64,000 nt of DNA from Treponema bryantii (GCF_900111035.1 NZ_FOFU01000003.1:186001-250000), one strand, 5' to 3'; shown: positions 52,067 to 62,200, numbered from the stretch's first letter. The notes: generated from the sequence alone by a model not told the origin. Numbers and translations: made by a program.

Positions 52067-53455
52067 CTATTCAAGATATAAACTTGAAATTGTAAGTTTT
52101 CCGATTATCGTAACGGCTTTTATGTTCATTCTGCAGGTAAGACCAGCTGAAAATTTCTTATCTGTTATTTCTTTATCTTTTGATGAGAAACTGAAGGTAC
52201 AGTTGCCGCTTATTTTATGCCTTGAATTATTTGTTAAATTCAGCTGTGCTTTATATTTCATTTTCCCGGAATCACTGTCTGATGAATCATCAAATCTCTT
52301 TTCTGCAGAAAGAGTTATGGCTGGAGTGAAAGTTTTTAAATACCAGGAGTTTTTAAACTGCATGGAAATAGAAGTAAAACTTATATCTTCCGGCGGCAGT
52401 TCTGCAGAGGCGGCCAGTAATTTTGCATTCCCTGAAACGGAAAGTGAAAGGGTAGTAATCTCCGAAGTAAGTTGAAAACCTGCATTCAGCCTGAGCGGAT
52501 GTTCCGGTTTTGTAAGGTTGATTCTGGAATAAATATTGGCCCCGGTTTTTATAAAATAGAGCTTTTGATTTTTAGCAGGAACAGGCTTTTTGGTAAGAAA
52601 ACCGCACTTTAATTGAACACTGGGGCTAAGCAGTTTTGCAGAACTTGTGAGTATATCTTCATATTGATTTAGAAATGCTGATGCATAAAAATCAGTGTGC
52701 TTTATAGAAAGTTTAAGGTCTAATCTATAGGCAGCTGTTAAAGGACCAAAGGGACTTTCATAAATGGCAGTCATAAATCCTGTATAAATGGAATTCTTTC
52801 TTGTTTTGTTTTTTATTTCAGTAGAAAACTGAATCAATGAACAGGTGTGAGAGTCTGCCATGTAATGTGGATTATCAAGAAACCAGGATGAACTGTCGTT
52901 TGCTTCATACATAAATCGTCCTGTTGTGAAAGATGAACTGATTATTAACCGGTTATCAAAAAACTTGTCATAAATCATTGCAGAGAATACCGGATCAGGA
53001 TTTTCTGGCGAAAACCATAAATTCAGATACATTGTAAAAGGATGCGTTGTCAGCTGATTTGTTTTTATCTGTAAAAAAGTGCTTTCAGCTTTTGAAAAAC
53101 TTGTGTATCCGGGAAGACTTGCGGTTAATCCTGTTGTGGAAATAATTCCATTAGAGAATGGGGAAGTACTGCTGCTTAATTCCGGAGAGTTTAATCTTGA
53201 GAGAGAACCTGAAGCAGAAAGATTTCCGAACTTTACTTCTACAGGGAGTTTTTTAATAAATTTTGAAGTTGAAAGCTGTATTCCAAAATTGTACTTATCC
53301 GGCTGAATTACAGTTCTTAAATCTATAAGAGGAACAGAAAGTCTCAGCCCGCCAGTCTTCTGAGAGTCGCCATAAAGTTCAAGCTTAAAAGATTCCGCTG
53401 CCCCAAAAGCACCCCAGGCAATTAAAAGCATAAAAGTTATAAATAATTTTTTCAC
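52067..53455 (-). CDS. Predicted outer-membrane or secreted beta-strand-rich protein
   Basis: A 462-residue protein with an N-terminal signal peptide (KKLFITFMLLIAWGAFGAAE), followed by many alternating amphipathic strands: SFKLELYGDSQKTGGLRLSV, YNFGIQLSTSKF, NRLIISSSFTTGRFMYE, LKLSIKHTDFYASAFLNQ, LRLNAGFQLTSEI. This fits a beta-barrel. No family is recognised. The long in-frame extension upstream overlaps a cruciform repeat and is not credible; the GTG at 53455 gives a clean signal peptide, with TATATT just upstream. Confidence 0.65.
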   Translation of the reverse strand: MKKLFITFMLLIAWGAFGAAESFKLELYGDSQKTGGLRLSVPLIDLRTVIQPDKYNFGIQLSTSKFIKKLPVEVKFGNLSASGSLSRLNSPELSSSTSPFSNGIISTTGLTASLPGYTSFSKAESTFLQIKTNQLTTHPFTMYLNLWFSPENPDPVFSAMIYDKFFDNRLIISSSFTTGRFMYEANDSSSWFLDNPHYMADSHTCSLIQFSTEIKNKTRKNSIYTGFMTAIYESPFGPLTAAYRLDLKLSIKHTDFYASAFLNQYEDILTSSAKLLSPSVQLKCGFLTKKPVPAKNQKLYFIKTGANIYSRINLTKPEHPLRLNAGFQLTSEITTLSLSVSGNAKLLAASAELPPEDISFTSISMQFKNSWYLKTFTPAITLSAEKRFDDSSDSDSGKMKYKAQLNLTNNSRHKISGNCTFSFSSKDKEITDKKFSAGLTCRMNIKAVTIIGKLTISSLYLE

Positions 53456-53540
53456 ATAATATAAATAGTATAAAGTTAAATAAAAAAGGAAATGATTTTG
53501 GAAAAATAATAAAAAAAAAGGTATAAAAGGCAGGTTTATA

Positions 53541-53633
53541 TAATTTGAGGTGCGAAGCCGAAAAACAACCTCGCTGAGCATCTTTTTCGTCCCTGCGAAG
53601 CGAGTCGTTTTTCGGCGACAGCACCTCAAATTA
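53541..53633. repeat. 93-bp nested inverted repeat (cruciform)
   Basis: Three nested perfect arm pairs: TAATTTGAGGTGC (53541-53553) with GCACCTCAAATTA (53621-53633); GCCGAAAAAC (53557-53566) with GTTTTTCGGC (53607-53616); CTCGCT (53570-53575) with AGCGAG (53599-53604). It lies between the SPOR gene and the barrel gene, downstream of the former. No open frame inside makes sense. Confidence 0.88.
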
Positions 53634-53659
53634 AAAGATTTCGTATATTTATTTTTTTG

Positions 53660-54523
53660 TTAGATTGTTGTACTTGTTATATAACTGTCATTCGCATTAT
53701 CAATATCACTGATTTTAATAATACGAGTACGCCAGTATTCAGCTTCACTCTTTGTAGTGTAAGGTCCTACACGAACACGGTAGTAAAGCTTATCCTTGTT
53801 GTCTCTATAAGTAAAGATATCAGAAGGAATCTTGTTTTCATCAAGAATAGAGCGGGCACCTTCTGCACCTTTCTTATTGCTGTAAGCGGCAACCTGTACC
53901 CAGTACTGAGTTTTCTTAGGCTCTGCCTTAGGAGCAGGGGCTGCTGCAGATTTCTTTGTATTTGCATTAGCCTGTGCGTTTGTTTTTGTAGCTTTAGTTG
54001 TAGCCTTAACTTCAGTTTTCTGAACTACCTTTACATTATTTTCAACAGGTTCTGCTTTTGCAACATATTTAGGCTCTGATTTAGGTTCTGATTTTGGAGT
54101 AACCTTTACTTCTTCTTTAGGCTCTGGAATATTTACTGTAATGTTAATATTCTGTGGCTGACTTGGAGCCTGATTCTGAGTTTCTGCTACAATTTCATTT
54201 TTAAGTGCATTCAAATCAATTGTTGTACCATTTTCAGCAGGTTTATCTGTATTCTGTGCGTAAACAGTTGCGTTGTCAGCAAGAACAACCAGCTCGTTTA
54301 CTTTTGTTGCTGCTACATCCTGAGGAAGTGTTGTTGGTGCAGTTACATCAGCAGATGGTTTTGTCCATCCGTCTTTAGAAGTTTTCTTTTCTACTGGAGA
54401 AATGCTTGCATAAGCGGGAACGGGATTTCTTGAAGGATAATGTAAAATAGCTGGTACTCCCAAAACTACCAGCAAGAATACGCCGACTGCGGCAATAATC
54501 CATAATGTTTTTTTCTGTTCCAT
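53660..54523 (-). CDS. Membrane-anchored SPOR-domain protein
   Basis: A 287-residue bitopic protein. A short cytosolic N-terminus (MEQKKT) and one membrane helix (LWIIAAVGVFLLVVLGVPAIL, about residues 7-27) are followed by a long Pro/Lys/Glu/Ala-rich periplasmic linker and a C-terminal SPOR domain (about 212-280; YWVQVAAYSNKKGAEGARSI, LYYRVRVGPYTTKSEAEYW). It resembles FtsN-type SPOR proteins that bind septal peptidoglycan. The ATG at 54523 follows AGAGGAAAAAT; the in-frame extension to 54568 has no support. Confidence 0.88.
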   Translation of the reverse strand: MEQKKTLWIIAAVGVFLLVVLGVPAILHYPSRNPVPAYASISPVEKKTSKDGWTKPSADVTAPTTLPQDVAATKVNELVVLADNATVYAQNTDKPAENGTTIDLNALKNEIVAETQNQAPSQPQNINITVNIPEPKEEVKVTPKSEPKSEPKYVAKAEPVENNVKVVQKTEVKATTKATKTNAQANANTKKSAAAPAPKAEPKKTQYWVQVAAYSNKKGAEGARSILDENKIPSDIFTYRDNKDKLYYRVRVGPYTTKSEAEYWRTRIIKISDIDNANDSYITSTTI

Positions 54524-54618
54524 ATTTTTCCTCTTTGCACCGGCAAATCCACCGGCCACCTTATACAAAATATCGGAATCTGAAAAAAATAGTTTAGGAA
54601 AAAAATAAGAAAATTATC

Positions 54619-54718
54619 GTCATTGCGAGCGAAGCGAAGCAATCCATTTAATAGATTGCCACGTCGCTACGCTCCTCGCAATGACTCGGAATGACGGGAA
54701 TTGCGAGGAATGGCGAGA
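54619..54718. repeat. Dispersed palindromic repeat type A, copy 2, with an extra partial unit
   Basis: GTCATTGCGAGCGAAGCGAAGCAATCC ... GATTGCCACGTCGC ... CTCCTCGCAATGAC, a long imperfect palindrome (54619-54684). A further degenerate unit GGAATGACGGG...TTGCGAGGAATGGCGAG continues to 54718. It ends 5 bp before the -10 box of metN. Confidence 0.88.
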
Positions 54719-54723
54719 TTTAA

Positions 54724-54729
54724 TATAAT
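54724..54729 (+). promoter_or_regulatory. -10 box of metNI
   Basis: TATAAT ends 6 nt before the metN ATG; no Shine-Dalgarno. Any -35 would fall inside the type A repeat. Confidence 0.65.
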
Positions 54730-54735
54730 AGAAGA

Positions 54736-55758
54736 ATGCAGATAGAATTAAACAATCTAGTAAGGGTTTATAACTCGGCAGACGGACTTTCAAAAGTTGC
54801 TGCTGTAAATGACATATCCCTTAAAATTCCTTCTAATCAGATTTTTGGAATTATCGGAAAGAGTGGTGCGGGAAAATCTTCCCTTGTACGTCTTATCAGT
54901 ATGATGGAAAAGCCGGATTCCGGCGAAGTTTTATATGACGGAGAACGAGTAGACAACCTCAGCGAAAAAGAGCTTGTAATGCGCCGCCGCAGAATTGGTA
55001 TGATTTTTCAGAACTTCAACCTTTTTTCTTCGCGTTCGGCAGGTCAGAATATAGCATATCCTATGGAAATCTGTGGAGTTTCAAAGGACGAAATTAACCG
55101 CCGTGTAGATGAGCTTCTTGAATTGGTTGAACTTTCAGACCGTAAGGATGCCCGCATAAGCACTTTGAGCGGTGGACAGAAACAGAGAATTGCTATTGCT
55201 CGTGCCCTTGCAAACAAGCCGGATATTCTATTCTGTGATGAAGCAACTTCTGCTCTTGATCCTCAGACAACAACATCAATCTTGAATCTTATCAGAAAAA
55301 TCCAGAGTCAGATGAATCTTACTGTAGTTATGATTACTCATCAGATGGAAGTAGTACGAGATGCCTGCAGTCAGGTTGCTGTAATCAATGAAGGTAAGCT
55401 TGTTGAACTTGGTTCTGTAAATGATATTTTCTTAAATCCAAAGAGTCCTGTAACAAAAGACTTTATTTCTCATATTGGTACAGACCGTAAGCCTTCAGAC
55501 GGCTCTAATATTATACGCTGGAGTCAGGAAGGCGGTGAATATGAACTGAGCTTCCCAAGTGAAAAGCAGGGTGCTCCTGTTTTGAGTAATGTAGCTAAAA
55601 AGTTTGATGTTGAGTTCAATATCCGTGCGGCTGGTGTTCAGCATCTTACAGATGGTGATATTGGTAAGATGATTGTAGATTTTTCAGGATTCCAGGTTTC
55701 TGAAGCTCTCGAGTATCTTCGCAATCAGAATATAATAGTAGAAAAGGCAGGTGTGTAA
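54736..55758 (+). CDS. metN: Methionine ABC transporter ATPase
   Basis: A 340-residue ATPase of the MetNIQ methionine importer. Walker A GIIGKSGAGKSS (about residues 35-46), signature STLSGGQKQRIAIARAL, Walker B DILFCDEATSALDP and H-loop ITHQM are present. The C-terminal ~75 residues form the NIL domain (YELSFPSEKQGAPVLSNVAKK), which binds methionine and inhibits transport when the cell is replete. metI follows with one base between. The pair is flanked on both sides by type A repeats. Confidence 0.94.
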   Translation: MQIELNNLVRVYNSADGLSKVAAVNDISLKIPSNQIFGIIGKSGAGKSSLVRLISMMEKPDSGEVLYDGERVDNLSEKELVMRRRRIGMIFQNFNLFSSRSAGQNIAYPMEICGVSKDEINRRVDELLELVELSDRKDARISTLSGGQKQRIAIARALANKPDILFCDEATSALDPQTTTSILNLIRKIQSQMNLTVVMITHQMEVVRDACSQVAVINEGKLVELGSVNDIFLNPKSPVTKDFISHIGTDRKPSDGSNIIRWSQEGGEYELSFPSEKQGAPVLSNVAKKFDVEFNIRAAGVQHLTDGDIGKMIVDFSGFQVSEALEYLRNQNIIVEKAGV

Positions 55759-55759
55759 T

Positions 55760-56428
55760 ATGAATCCGGCATTGGTAAAATATCTTTCTGTAATTGGAAC
55801 TGCAACCTGGCAGACTCTCGTAATGGTTCTGTTTTCTACTATATTTAGTATGATTATTGGAATCCCTCTCGGAATTCTTTTGTGCACAAGCGATCCTGCT
55901 GCCGGTCTGAGACCTCATAAGTTTTTGAATCAGGTACTTTCGGTAATAATCAATATCCTGCGTGCAATTCCGTTTGTAATCCTCGTCATTCTTTTGTTTC
56001 CGTTTACACGTATAATCGTTCATACTGCGATTGGAACAAAAGCTTCTATTGTACCGCTTACAATTGCAGCAGCACCTTTTGTTGCCCGCGTAATTGAATC
56101 AAGCCTTAAAGAAGTTGATCCTGGAGTAATTGCTGCTGCTCGTTCTATGGGTTCAACAGATAAGCAGGTTATCTTTAAGATTCTTCTTCCGGAAGCACTT
56201 CCTTCTATTGTAAATGGAATTACCCTTACAATCATAAATCTTATTGGTTATTCAGCGATGGCTGGAACTGTTGGTGGCGGCGGACTTGGTGATGTTGCCA
56301 TCCGTTACGGATACCAGCGTTACCGCGTTGAGTATATGATTGGCGCGGTAGTTATTATTCTTGTGCTGGTTGAAGTGATTCAGGTTATTGGTACCCGCAT
56401 CAGTAATAAGATGCAGGCAATGCGTTAA
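55760..56428 (+). CDS. metI: Methionine ABC transporter permease
   Basis: A 222-residue inner-membrane permease with about five helices. It shows WQTLVMVLFSTIFSMIIGIPLG, ILRAIPFVILVILLFPFTR, the EAA-type loop EVDPGVIAAARSMGSTDKQVIFKILLPEALPSI (in part VIAAARSMGSTDKQVIFKI) and the family-specific SAMAGTVGGGGLGDVAIRYGYQRY. The ATG at 55760 lies one base after metN's stop. The binding protein MetQ, usually the third gene, is absent here; a repeat and a minus-strand gene follow. Confidence 0.94.
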   Translation: MNPALVKYLSVIGTATWQTLVMVLFSTIFSMIIGIPLGILLCTSDPAAGLRPHKFLNQVLSVIINILRAIPFVILVILLFPFTRIIVHTAIGTKASIVPLTIAAAPFVARVIESSLKEVDPGVIAAARSMGSTDKQVIFKILLPEALPSIVNGITLTIINLIGYSAMAGTVGGGGLGDVAIRYGYQRYRVEYMIGAVVIILVLVEVIQVIGTRISNKMQAMR

Positions 56429-56434
56429 AGTTCT

Positions 56435-56502
56435 TGTCATTGCGAGGAGCGATAGCGACGTGGCAATCTATAATGGATTGCTTCGCTACGCTCGCAATGA
56501 CG
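56435..56502. repeat. Dispersed palindromic repeat type A, copy 3
   Basis: GTCATTGCGAGGAGCGATAGCGACGTGGCAATC ... GGATTGCTTCGCTACGCTCGCAATGAC, described in part: GTCATTGCGAGGAGCGATAG at the left and GCTACGCTCGCAATGAC at the right. A near-perfect palindrome lying between metI and the next gene's stop codon. Confidence 0.88.
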
Positions 56503-56503
56503 G

Positions 56504-58072
56504 TTAATTGATGTAATTCTGCATTAATTGTACGAAAAGATAAATCTTTTTATAAATGTCTACGCTGAACTCTTTGAGAGGAATCTCAAAGAATTTTTCC
56601 AGCTCTTTCCAGTTAGCTACAAGTAATGGCTTTGGAAGAACATAATCTTCTATAAGCTGTTTGATTGTCTTTCCAATTGTAATAAGGTTCTGAGTTCCCT
56701 GAATAATATAGCCGCGTGCTGTTTCATTTGCATCTGAAACTACGCGGTTTATGATATTTTCAGCACCAGCATCATGGGCAGTCTTAGGTAAAAGTGTTTT
56801 TACTTTAATTCCCATAGGACCTTCTTCTGCCATCATTTCATCAAAAGAAGTTACTTCATCAGAAAGTTTAAGCAGTTCCTGATAGGCATTTGACATAGGA
56901 GCGGAAAGGGTAGCGTCCCACTGACCGCGGATTACAACTACATCATAATATTCACGGATAGCTTTCTTAACAAATTCTACAAGGAATGCCTTGAGGAAGT
57001 TAAGAGGCTCTGTGTATTCAAGAACTGAAAGACCTTTCTTTTCAAGAGGTGCATTGAACTCTGCTGTGTAGAACTTAAGGCTCTGTGGACTTGCAGTTCC
57101 AAAAATCTGCATACAGATAGAAGATGCTTTAGATTCCTTCTGTTCTGTTTCAATTTTTGCCAGAAGATTTCTTGTATCAGTTTCAATCTTGTCGATGTAT
57201 GGTTCAATTACAGATGCATGATGATATGAAGTCTTTGTTTCATATGCAAAATCTTCTGAAATATGCTGGATAATCAGATCTAAAGATTTTGAAGACTGAA
57301 TGTTCTTCATTTTTGCAATAATCTTTTTCCAATTTCCGAGTGAAACAAGTTCACGGCTCTGAGTTGTTTTGAACATTTCAAAAAGAACAGACCAGTCAAT
57401 TGAATCGTCGGTAATGCTGTAGGCAACTGCAAGGAAATCCTTGAGGTCATCAAGAATATATTCTGCGTTTACTTTTTCAAGACGAGGAACTGCATTAAAT
57501 GAGAATTCCTGATAAGAAGAATCAAACTTCTTAAGAATCATATAATAATCGAATTCACAGAAATCCTGGAAAACAGAAAAGGCTTTTTCAAGGCTGTCTG
57601 CTTTAGCGGCGCGGGTTTCGTTAAAATCATTTGTGAAAACCTGAAGCTTGTGCTCAATATCCTGCTGAAGCTTTCCAAAAGGAACGGTTCTTGCAAGTTC
57701 AAGGATTTTCTGTTCATCAAGATCATCCAGAAGGGCAAGCTGATTTTCTGAGAGAACGAAATTTATAATCTGACGCTTAAAGATTGCCGGGTTCTGAGTA
57801 TTTCTGAAATATAACTGAGCAGAAGAAATTGCCTTGTATAAATCAAAAATAAGCTTTCCGAATGGGGCAAGCATTTCGCCGGAAGCCGGACGATAGAAGC
57901 TGTGATATTTTGTTTTAGAAATTGTTTTTGCAAGATTTTTGAGACGACGTTTTTTCTCTGCCTCGGGATTTGAGGATTTGAATAATGAAGAAAGCAGCGA
58001 CTGGAAGAAACTCTCTTTTTCTACAGGCTTTTTAGATGCTGAGCTTTCTGAAGATTTTTTCGTACTGTCCAT
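56504..58072 (-). CDS. Treponemal conserved hypothetical protein (DUF5312-like)
   Basis: A 522-residue cytosolic, mostly alpha-helical protein with no signal peptide or membrane segment. The N-terminal ~45 residues are Ser/Lys-rich and probably disordered. Recognisable stretches are KTKYHSFYRPASGEMLAPFGKLIFDLYK, in part SFYRPASGEMLAPFGKLIFD, and DYYMILKKFDSSY, DWSVLFEMFKTTQ and YDVVVIRGQWDATLSAPMSNA. This resembles a treponeme-restricted family I remember as DUF5312; the label is tentative. The ATG at 58072 is chosen because TATTAT/TATAAT lies 4-7 nt upstream; a longer frame has no support. Confidence 0.7.
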   Translation of the reverse strand: MDSTKKSSESSASKKPVEKESFFQSLLSSLFKSSNPEAEKKRRLKNLAKTISKTKYHSFYRPASGEMLAPFGKLIFDLYKAISSAQLYFRNTQNPAIFKRQIINFVLSENQLALLDDLDEQKILELARTVPFGKLQQDIEHKLQVFTNDFNETRAAKADSLEKAFSVFQDFCEFDYYMILKKFDSSYQEFSFNAVPRLEKVNAEYILDDLKDFLAVAYSITDDSIDWSVLFEMFKTTQSRELVSLGNWKKIIAKMKNIQSSKSLDLIIQHISEDFAYETKTSYHHASVIEPYIDKIETDTRNLLAKIETEQKESKASSICMQIFGTASPQSLKFYTAEFNAPLEKKGLSVLEYTEPLNFLKAFLVEFVKKAIREYYDVVVIRGQWDATLSAPMSNAYQELLKLSDEVTSFDEMMAEEGPMGIKVKTLLPKTAHDAGAENIINRVVSDANETARGYIIQGTQNLITIGKTIKQLIEDYVLPKPLLVANWKELEKFFEIPLKEFSVDIYKKIYLFVQLMQNYIN

Positions 58073-58210
58073 ACATATTATAATATGGTAAAAACTGCAA
58101 TAATTCAAGATAACTTGATGTCGTTTTAATTTAGGCATATAATTATTTAAAAAATGATAAAAACGTTGCCTTTTTTGAGCTGCGTTGTTTTTGTTGTGAA
58201 GGAGTTTTTT

Positions 58211-59269
58211 ATGAAAAAAATCTTATTTACGTTCTTTGCAGCTGCCCTGCTTGTGACTTCTGCATATTCTTACAATCCGCCGGCTGGTGGAGAAGATTTG
58301 ACTCTTATTGGAAATCCGTTAAGTCTTTCTGGAGCAAAGTCTGTTTCTGGAGGAGCTTTGTTCGATGCTAATGCAGATTCTATCCTTGTAAATCCTGCAC
58401 TTATTGCTGGAGAACAGAGAGTAAACCTTACAGCAGGTTATACTTTCCTTTATTCAGCAAATAAAGAGAATGAAACACAGCTTGGTGCTTCTTTTCAGAC
58501 TGGTATTCTTATTCCATTTAAGATGTTTATTTTTAGTGGTAATATGAACGGCACTTTTGCACAGTTTAAGGAAATGCATCTTGGAAAATCACTTAATTTA
58601 AAGGCTGGTCTTGCAAAGGAGATAACTGATAAACTGAGCATTGGTCTTAATGCTGGTGGTGGTTATGCATGGACTTATGGTAATGACTGGTCTTTGTATG
58701 CAGATTTTGGTGCCCTTTATAACTGGGGAAATCTTGGACCTTTCAGTGATTTCCGTATTGGAGCTTCAGTGCTTAATCTTGGTAAGATGTATAGTGATGT
58801 AGATCGCTGGGGAATTGATGAAGAAGCCCAGAATACACCATATCCGACACTTGCTACTCTTAAAGCTGGTGCTGCAGGAACAATCCTTAATACAGAAATT
58901 GCAAAAATCGGTCTTGGACTTGATTTTTCAGTACCTTGCTTCCAGAACTTTATTGTTGATTTTAATGCACAGGTTGCCTTTAAGGATGCATTTATCATCA
59001 GTGTAGGTGAAAAGTTCAATATGGCAGAGGTAATTAAGGGTAAAAACAATTTTATTCCTTCAATTGCCTTCCTCTTTAAGTTCTCTTTCGACGTAAAAAA
59101 CAATCAGTATCTTGAAGATAATGGCTGGAGCCAGAGTGAAATGACAGTTTCTGCCGGCTACAAGAATCTTTATAAAACAGTACATGCTGTATCTGCTGGT
59201 GTAGATATTGATCTTGGTATGGCTGATAATGAGCCTCCTAAGATTACAGTATGGGATGAAAAGGAATAA
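58211..59269 (+). CDS. UPF0164 / FadL-like outer-membrane protein
   Basis: A 352-residue protein with a cleavable signal peptide (TFFAAALLVTSAYSY). It has the family start GGEDLTLIGNPLSLSGAKSVSGGALFDANADSILVNPALIAGEQRVNLTAGYTFLY, shown here as ADSILVNPALIAGEQRV, as in UPF0164/PorV/FadL-like barrels, which are expanded in treponemes. The rest alternates strands (GASFQTGILIPFKMF, SIGLNAGGGYAWTYG, FDVKNNQYL). FadL-like proteins move hydrophobic molecules across the outer membrane. The ATG at 58211 follows AAGGAG. The next gene starts 25 bp later, so they form a pair. Confidence 0.82.
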   Translation: MKKILFTFFAAALLVTSAYSYNPPAGGEDLTLIGNPLSLSGAKSVSGGALFDANADSILVNPALIAGEQRVNLTAGYTFLYSANKENETQLGASFQTGILIPFKMFIFSGNMNGTFAQFKEMHLGKSLNLKAGLAKEITDKLSIGLNAGGGYAWTYGNDWSLYADFGALYNWGNLGPFSDFRIGASVLNLGKMYSDVDRWGIDEEAQNTPYPTLATLKAGAAGTILNTEIAKIGLGLDFSVPCFQNFIVDFNAQVAFKDAFIISVGEKFNMAEVIKGKNNFIPSIAFLFKFSFDVKNNQYLEDNGWSQSEMTVSAGYKNLYKTVHAVSAGVDIDLGMADNEPPKITVWDEKE

Positions 59270-59294
59270 TTTAAGAAGGTAAAAAGGAGTTTTA

Positions 59295-62200
59295 ATGATG
59301 GATAAGAAGATTTTAATTTCCGGCCTTCTTATGGCCGCAGTTACGGTGTTTGCAGTTGCAGAACCAAAATATATTTCTCCAAATAATGATGGTATTCAGG
59401 ATGAACTTGCAATTCCTATGAAGATTTCGGATAAGCGTTATGTTCAGGGCTGGAGCCTTGTTATTATGGATTCAAACCATAACGTTGTTCGTACTATTGA
59501 AAATAAGATTGCTCGTCCTACAAAGATGACTTTCAAGGCTTTCTTTAAACAGCTATTTACACCAAAACAGGGTGTTACAGTTCCTGAAACTGTTGTCTGG
59601 AATGGTGCAATGAACAATGGTGAAACTGCTCCAGACGGCAATTATTTCTATTATATTACTGCAACTGATGATAACGGTAATACCGGTAAAACAAAGGAAT
59701 ATGAGGTTGTAGTTGATACAGTTGCTCCTGATGTAGAGCTTTCTCAACCTGGAGATAAGATTTTTGGTGAAGGTGCAAAGGCTGCCCTCAGAATCAAACA
59801 GACTGGTTCTGTTGAAGATGAATGGGTTGGTTTGTTCCGTGCTGCCGATGGTAAAGTTGTAAAAACTGTAAAGTGGGTAAATGCAGAACCTGCAGAATTC
59901 CAGTGGAAGGGTACTGATGATACAGATGCTCAGGTTTATGATGGAGTTTACTCTTACGAAATCTCTGCTACAGACCGTGCGGGAAATACTTCACTTCCTG
60001 CATCAATCACAAACATCATTTATTCTGCTGAAAAACCTGCTACAAATCTTTATGTACAAGGCTCACGCTACTTCTCTCCAAAAACAGACAGCAAGACTTC
60101 TGCTGTTACTCTTGATGTTTCAATTCCTGTTCCAGAAGAAAAGAGCGGAAATAAGCTTGTTGAATGGGCTGTTACAGTAAAAGATTTTGCTGGAAAGACA
60201 GTTCGTACATATAATCAGTCTAATAATGGTGCTGTTCCACCTTCTTCTATTGTATTTGATGGTAATGATGATAATGGAAAACAGCTTAAGGACGGTAAAT
60301 ATCAGGCTGTTGTTACTGCAAAATATCTGAATGGATATGAGCCTGCTCCTATTTCTTCTCCAGTGCTTGTTCTTGATACAGATAAGCCATCTGCTCAGAT
60401 CTCAGCTTCAGAAAAGGTATTTGGTGCCGGTTCAAAGGATTCTGTAATCTTTAAGATTTCTCCTGTTCCTTCTGATGGTGCTGCTGTTCCTTCATGGATT
60501 GGTGAAATTCAGAATGCAGACGGTAAAGTTGTAAGATCTTATGATTTTGGTGAGTATCCTCCAACTGAAGTTGTATGGAACGGTATTTCTTCTGAAGGAA
60601 ATATTGCAGATAAGGGACAGTACCGCTTTGTTTTGACAGGAACTGACCTTGCTGGAAATACTGGAAAGAGCCAGACTACTGACTTTGTAACTTTTGATAC
60701 AACAGAAGCTCAGCTGCTTCTTGCTATGTCTGATACTGCATTCTCTCCAAATGGCAACAAAGTAAAAGATACAATTACATTTACTCCTGTAACTGCAACA
60801 AAAGATGTATCTGCTTATGATTTCATTATCCGCGATAAGAAGGGTAATACAGTTTATTCTGTAAAAGAAGATAAAAAGCTTCCTGTAAACTTTGTATGGG
60901 ATGGAAAAGATTCAGCAAAACTTCTTTGTCCTGATGGAACATATTCAGCACAGCTTTCTATAAAGGCTGTAAACGGTTCTACTGCATCTGCTTCTACTCA
61001 GAATTTTGAACTTGATACAGCAGCTCCTAACCTTGTTGCAGAAACATCATGGAATTCATTCTCACCTAATGGAAATGGTGCACAGAAGACAATTCCTGTT
61101 TCAATAAAGGAAAGTACTGCAGAAAAACTCTGGAATGCAGAAGTTCGTAATTCAAAAGATAAGGCTGTTAAGAAGTTCTCTTGGAATGGAAGCAAAGACA
61201 ACTTTACATGGGATGGAACTGATGAAGCTGGTAATATGGCTGCAGACGGAAAGTATAATATCGTGATTTTCTCAACTGATGATGCTGGAAACAGCTTCTC
61301 TACAGAACTTAAGGGAATCACTCTTGATAACCGCGAAACAAAGGCTTATATCACTGCTGAATACGAAGGAATCTCTCCTAATAACGATGGTACACTTGAT
61401 GTTCAGAAGTTTGATATCCGTACATCTGTAACAGATAATATTAAGGCATGGAACTTTGATGTTCGTAAGGAAGACGGAACAAGTGTTTACGGTCTTTCAG
61501 AAAAAGACAGTGCAAATCTTCCTGCTGTAATCAACTGGAATGGTGCTGGAAAAGACGGTGTTGCCTGCGAAGGAACTTTCACAGGAACTCTTGAAATTGT
61601 TTACATTACTGGTAATAAGGTAAGTGCAGTTTCATCTCCATTTATCTGTACTGCTACAGCTCCAAAACTCAGTGTAAAAACTGCTCCTGAATACTTCAGC
61701 CCGGATAACGATGGTGTAGATGATGATCTTTACATCAAACTTTCTGGTTCAACTAAAGCTAAGATTAAGAGCTGGTCATTTACAATCAAAGATCCTAGAG
61801 GAAAAGACTTCTGGAAGACTTCTGGAAAGAGTCAGATTACAGAACGTATTATCTGGGACGGTTTGAGTAATGTTCAGAAAGATGCAAACGGAAATGCTGA
61901 GCGCGTACAGTCCGCTATGGACTATCCTTATGCATTTACTGTAACTGATAACCTTGGAATGACTTCTACTGTAAACGGTGTAATTCCTGTTGATGTTCTT
62001 GTTATCCGTGACGGTAACCTTTTGAAGATGGCAGTTCCTTCTATTATCTTCGAATCTGATGCTGCTAACTTCCAGACTTCTAATGCTAAGCTTGATGCAT
62101 CAAAGGTTGAAAACAATCTTAAGGTTTTGAACCGTATTGCAGAAATCCTCAAGAAGTTCAAGGACTACAAGGTTACAATTGTAGGACATGCTAATAAGAT

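Noticed and set aside
53456-53629. N-terminal extension of the barrel protein at 52067
   Set aside because: The extension runs through the cruciform repeat and hides the signal peptide; the GTG at 53455 is a better start.
54600-54735. Possible SAM or methionine riboswitch before metN
   Set aside because: The region is occupied by the type A repeat and a -10 box next to the ATG, leaving no room for an aptamer in the transcript.
45228-56502. Type A repeats considered as insertion-sequence ends
   Set aside because: No transposase or its remains lies between any two copies, and no target duplications are visible.
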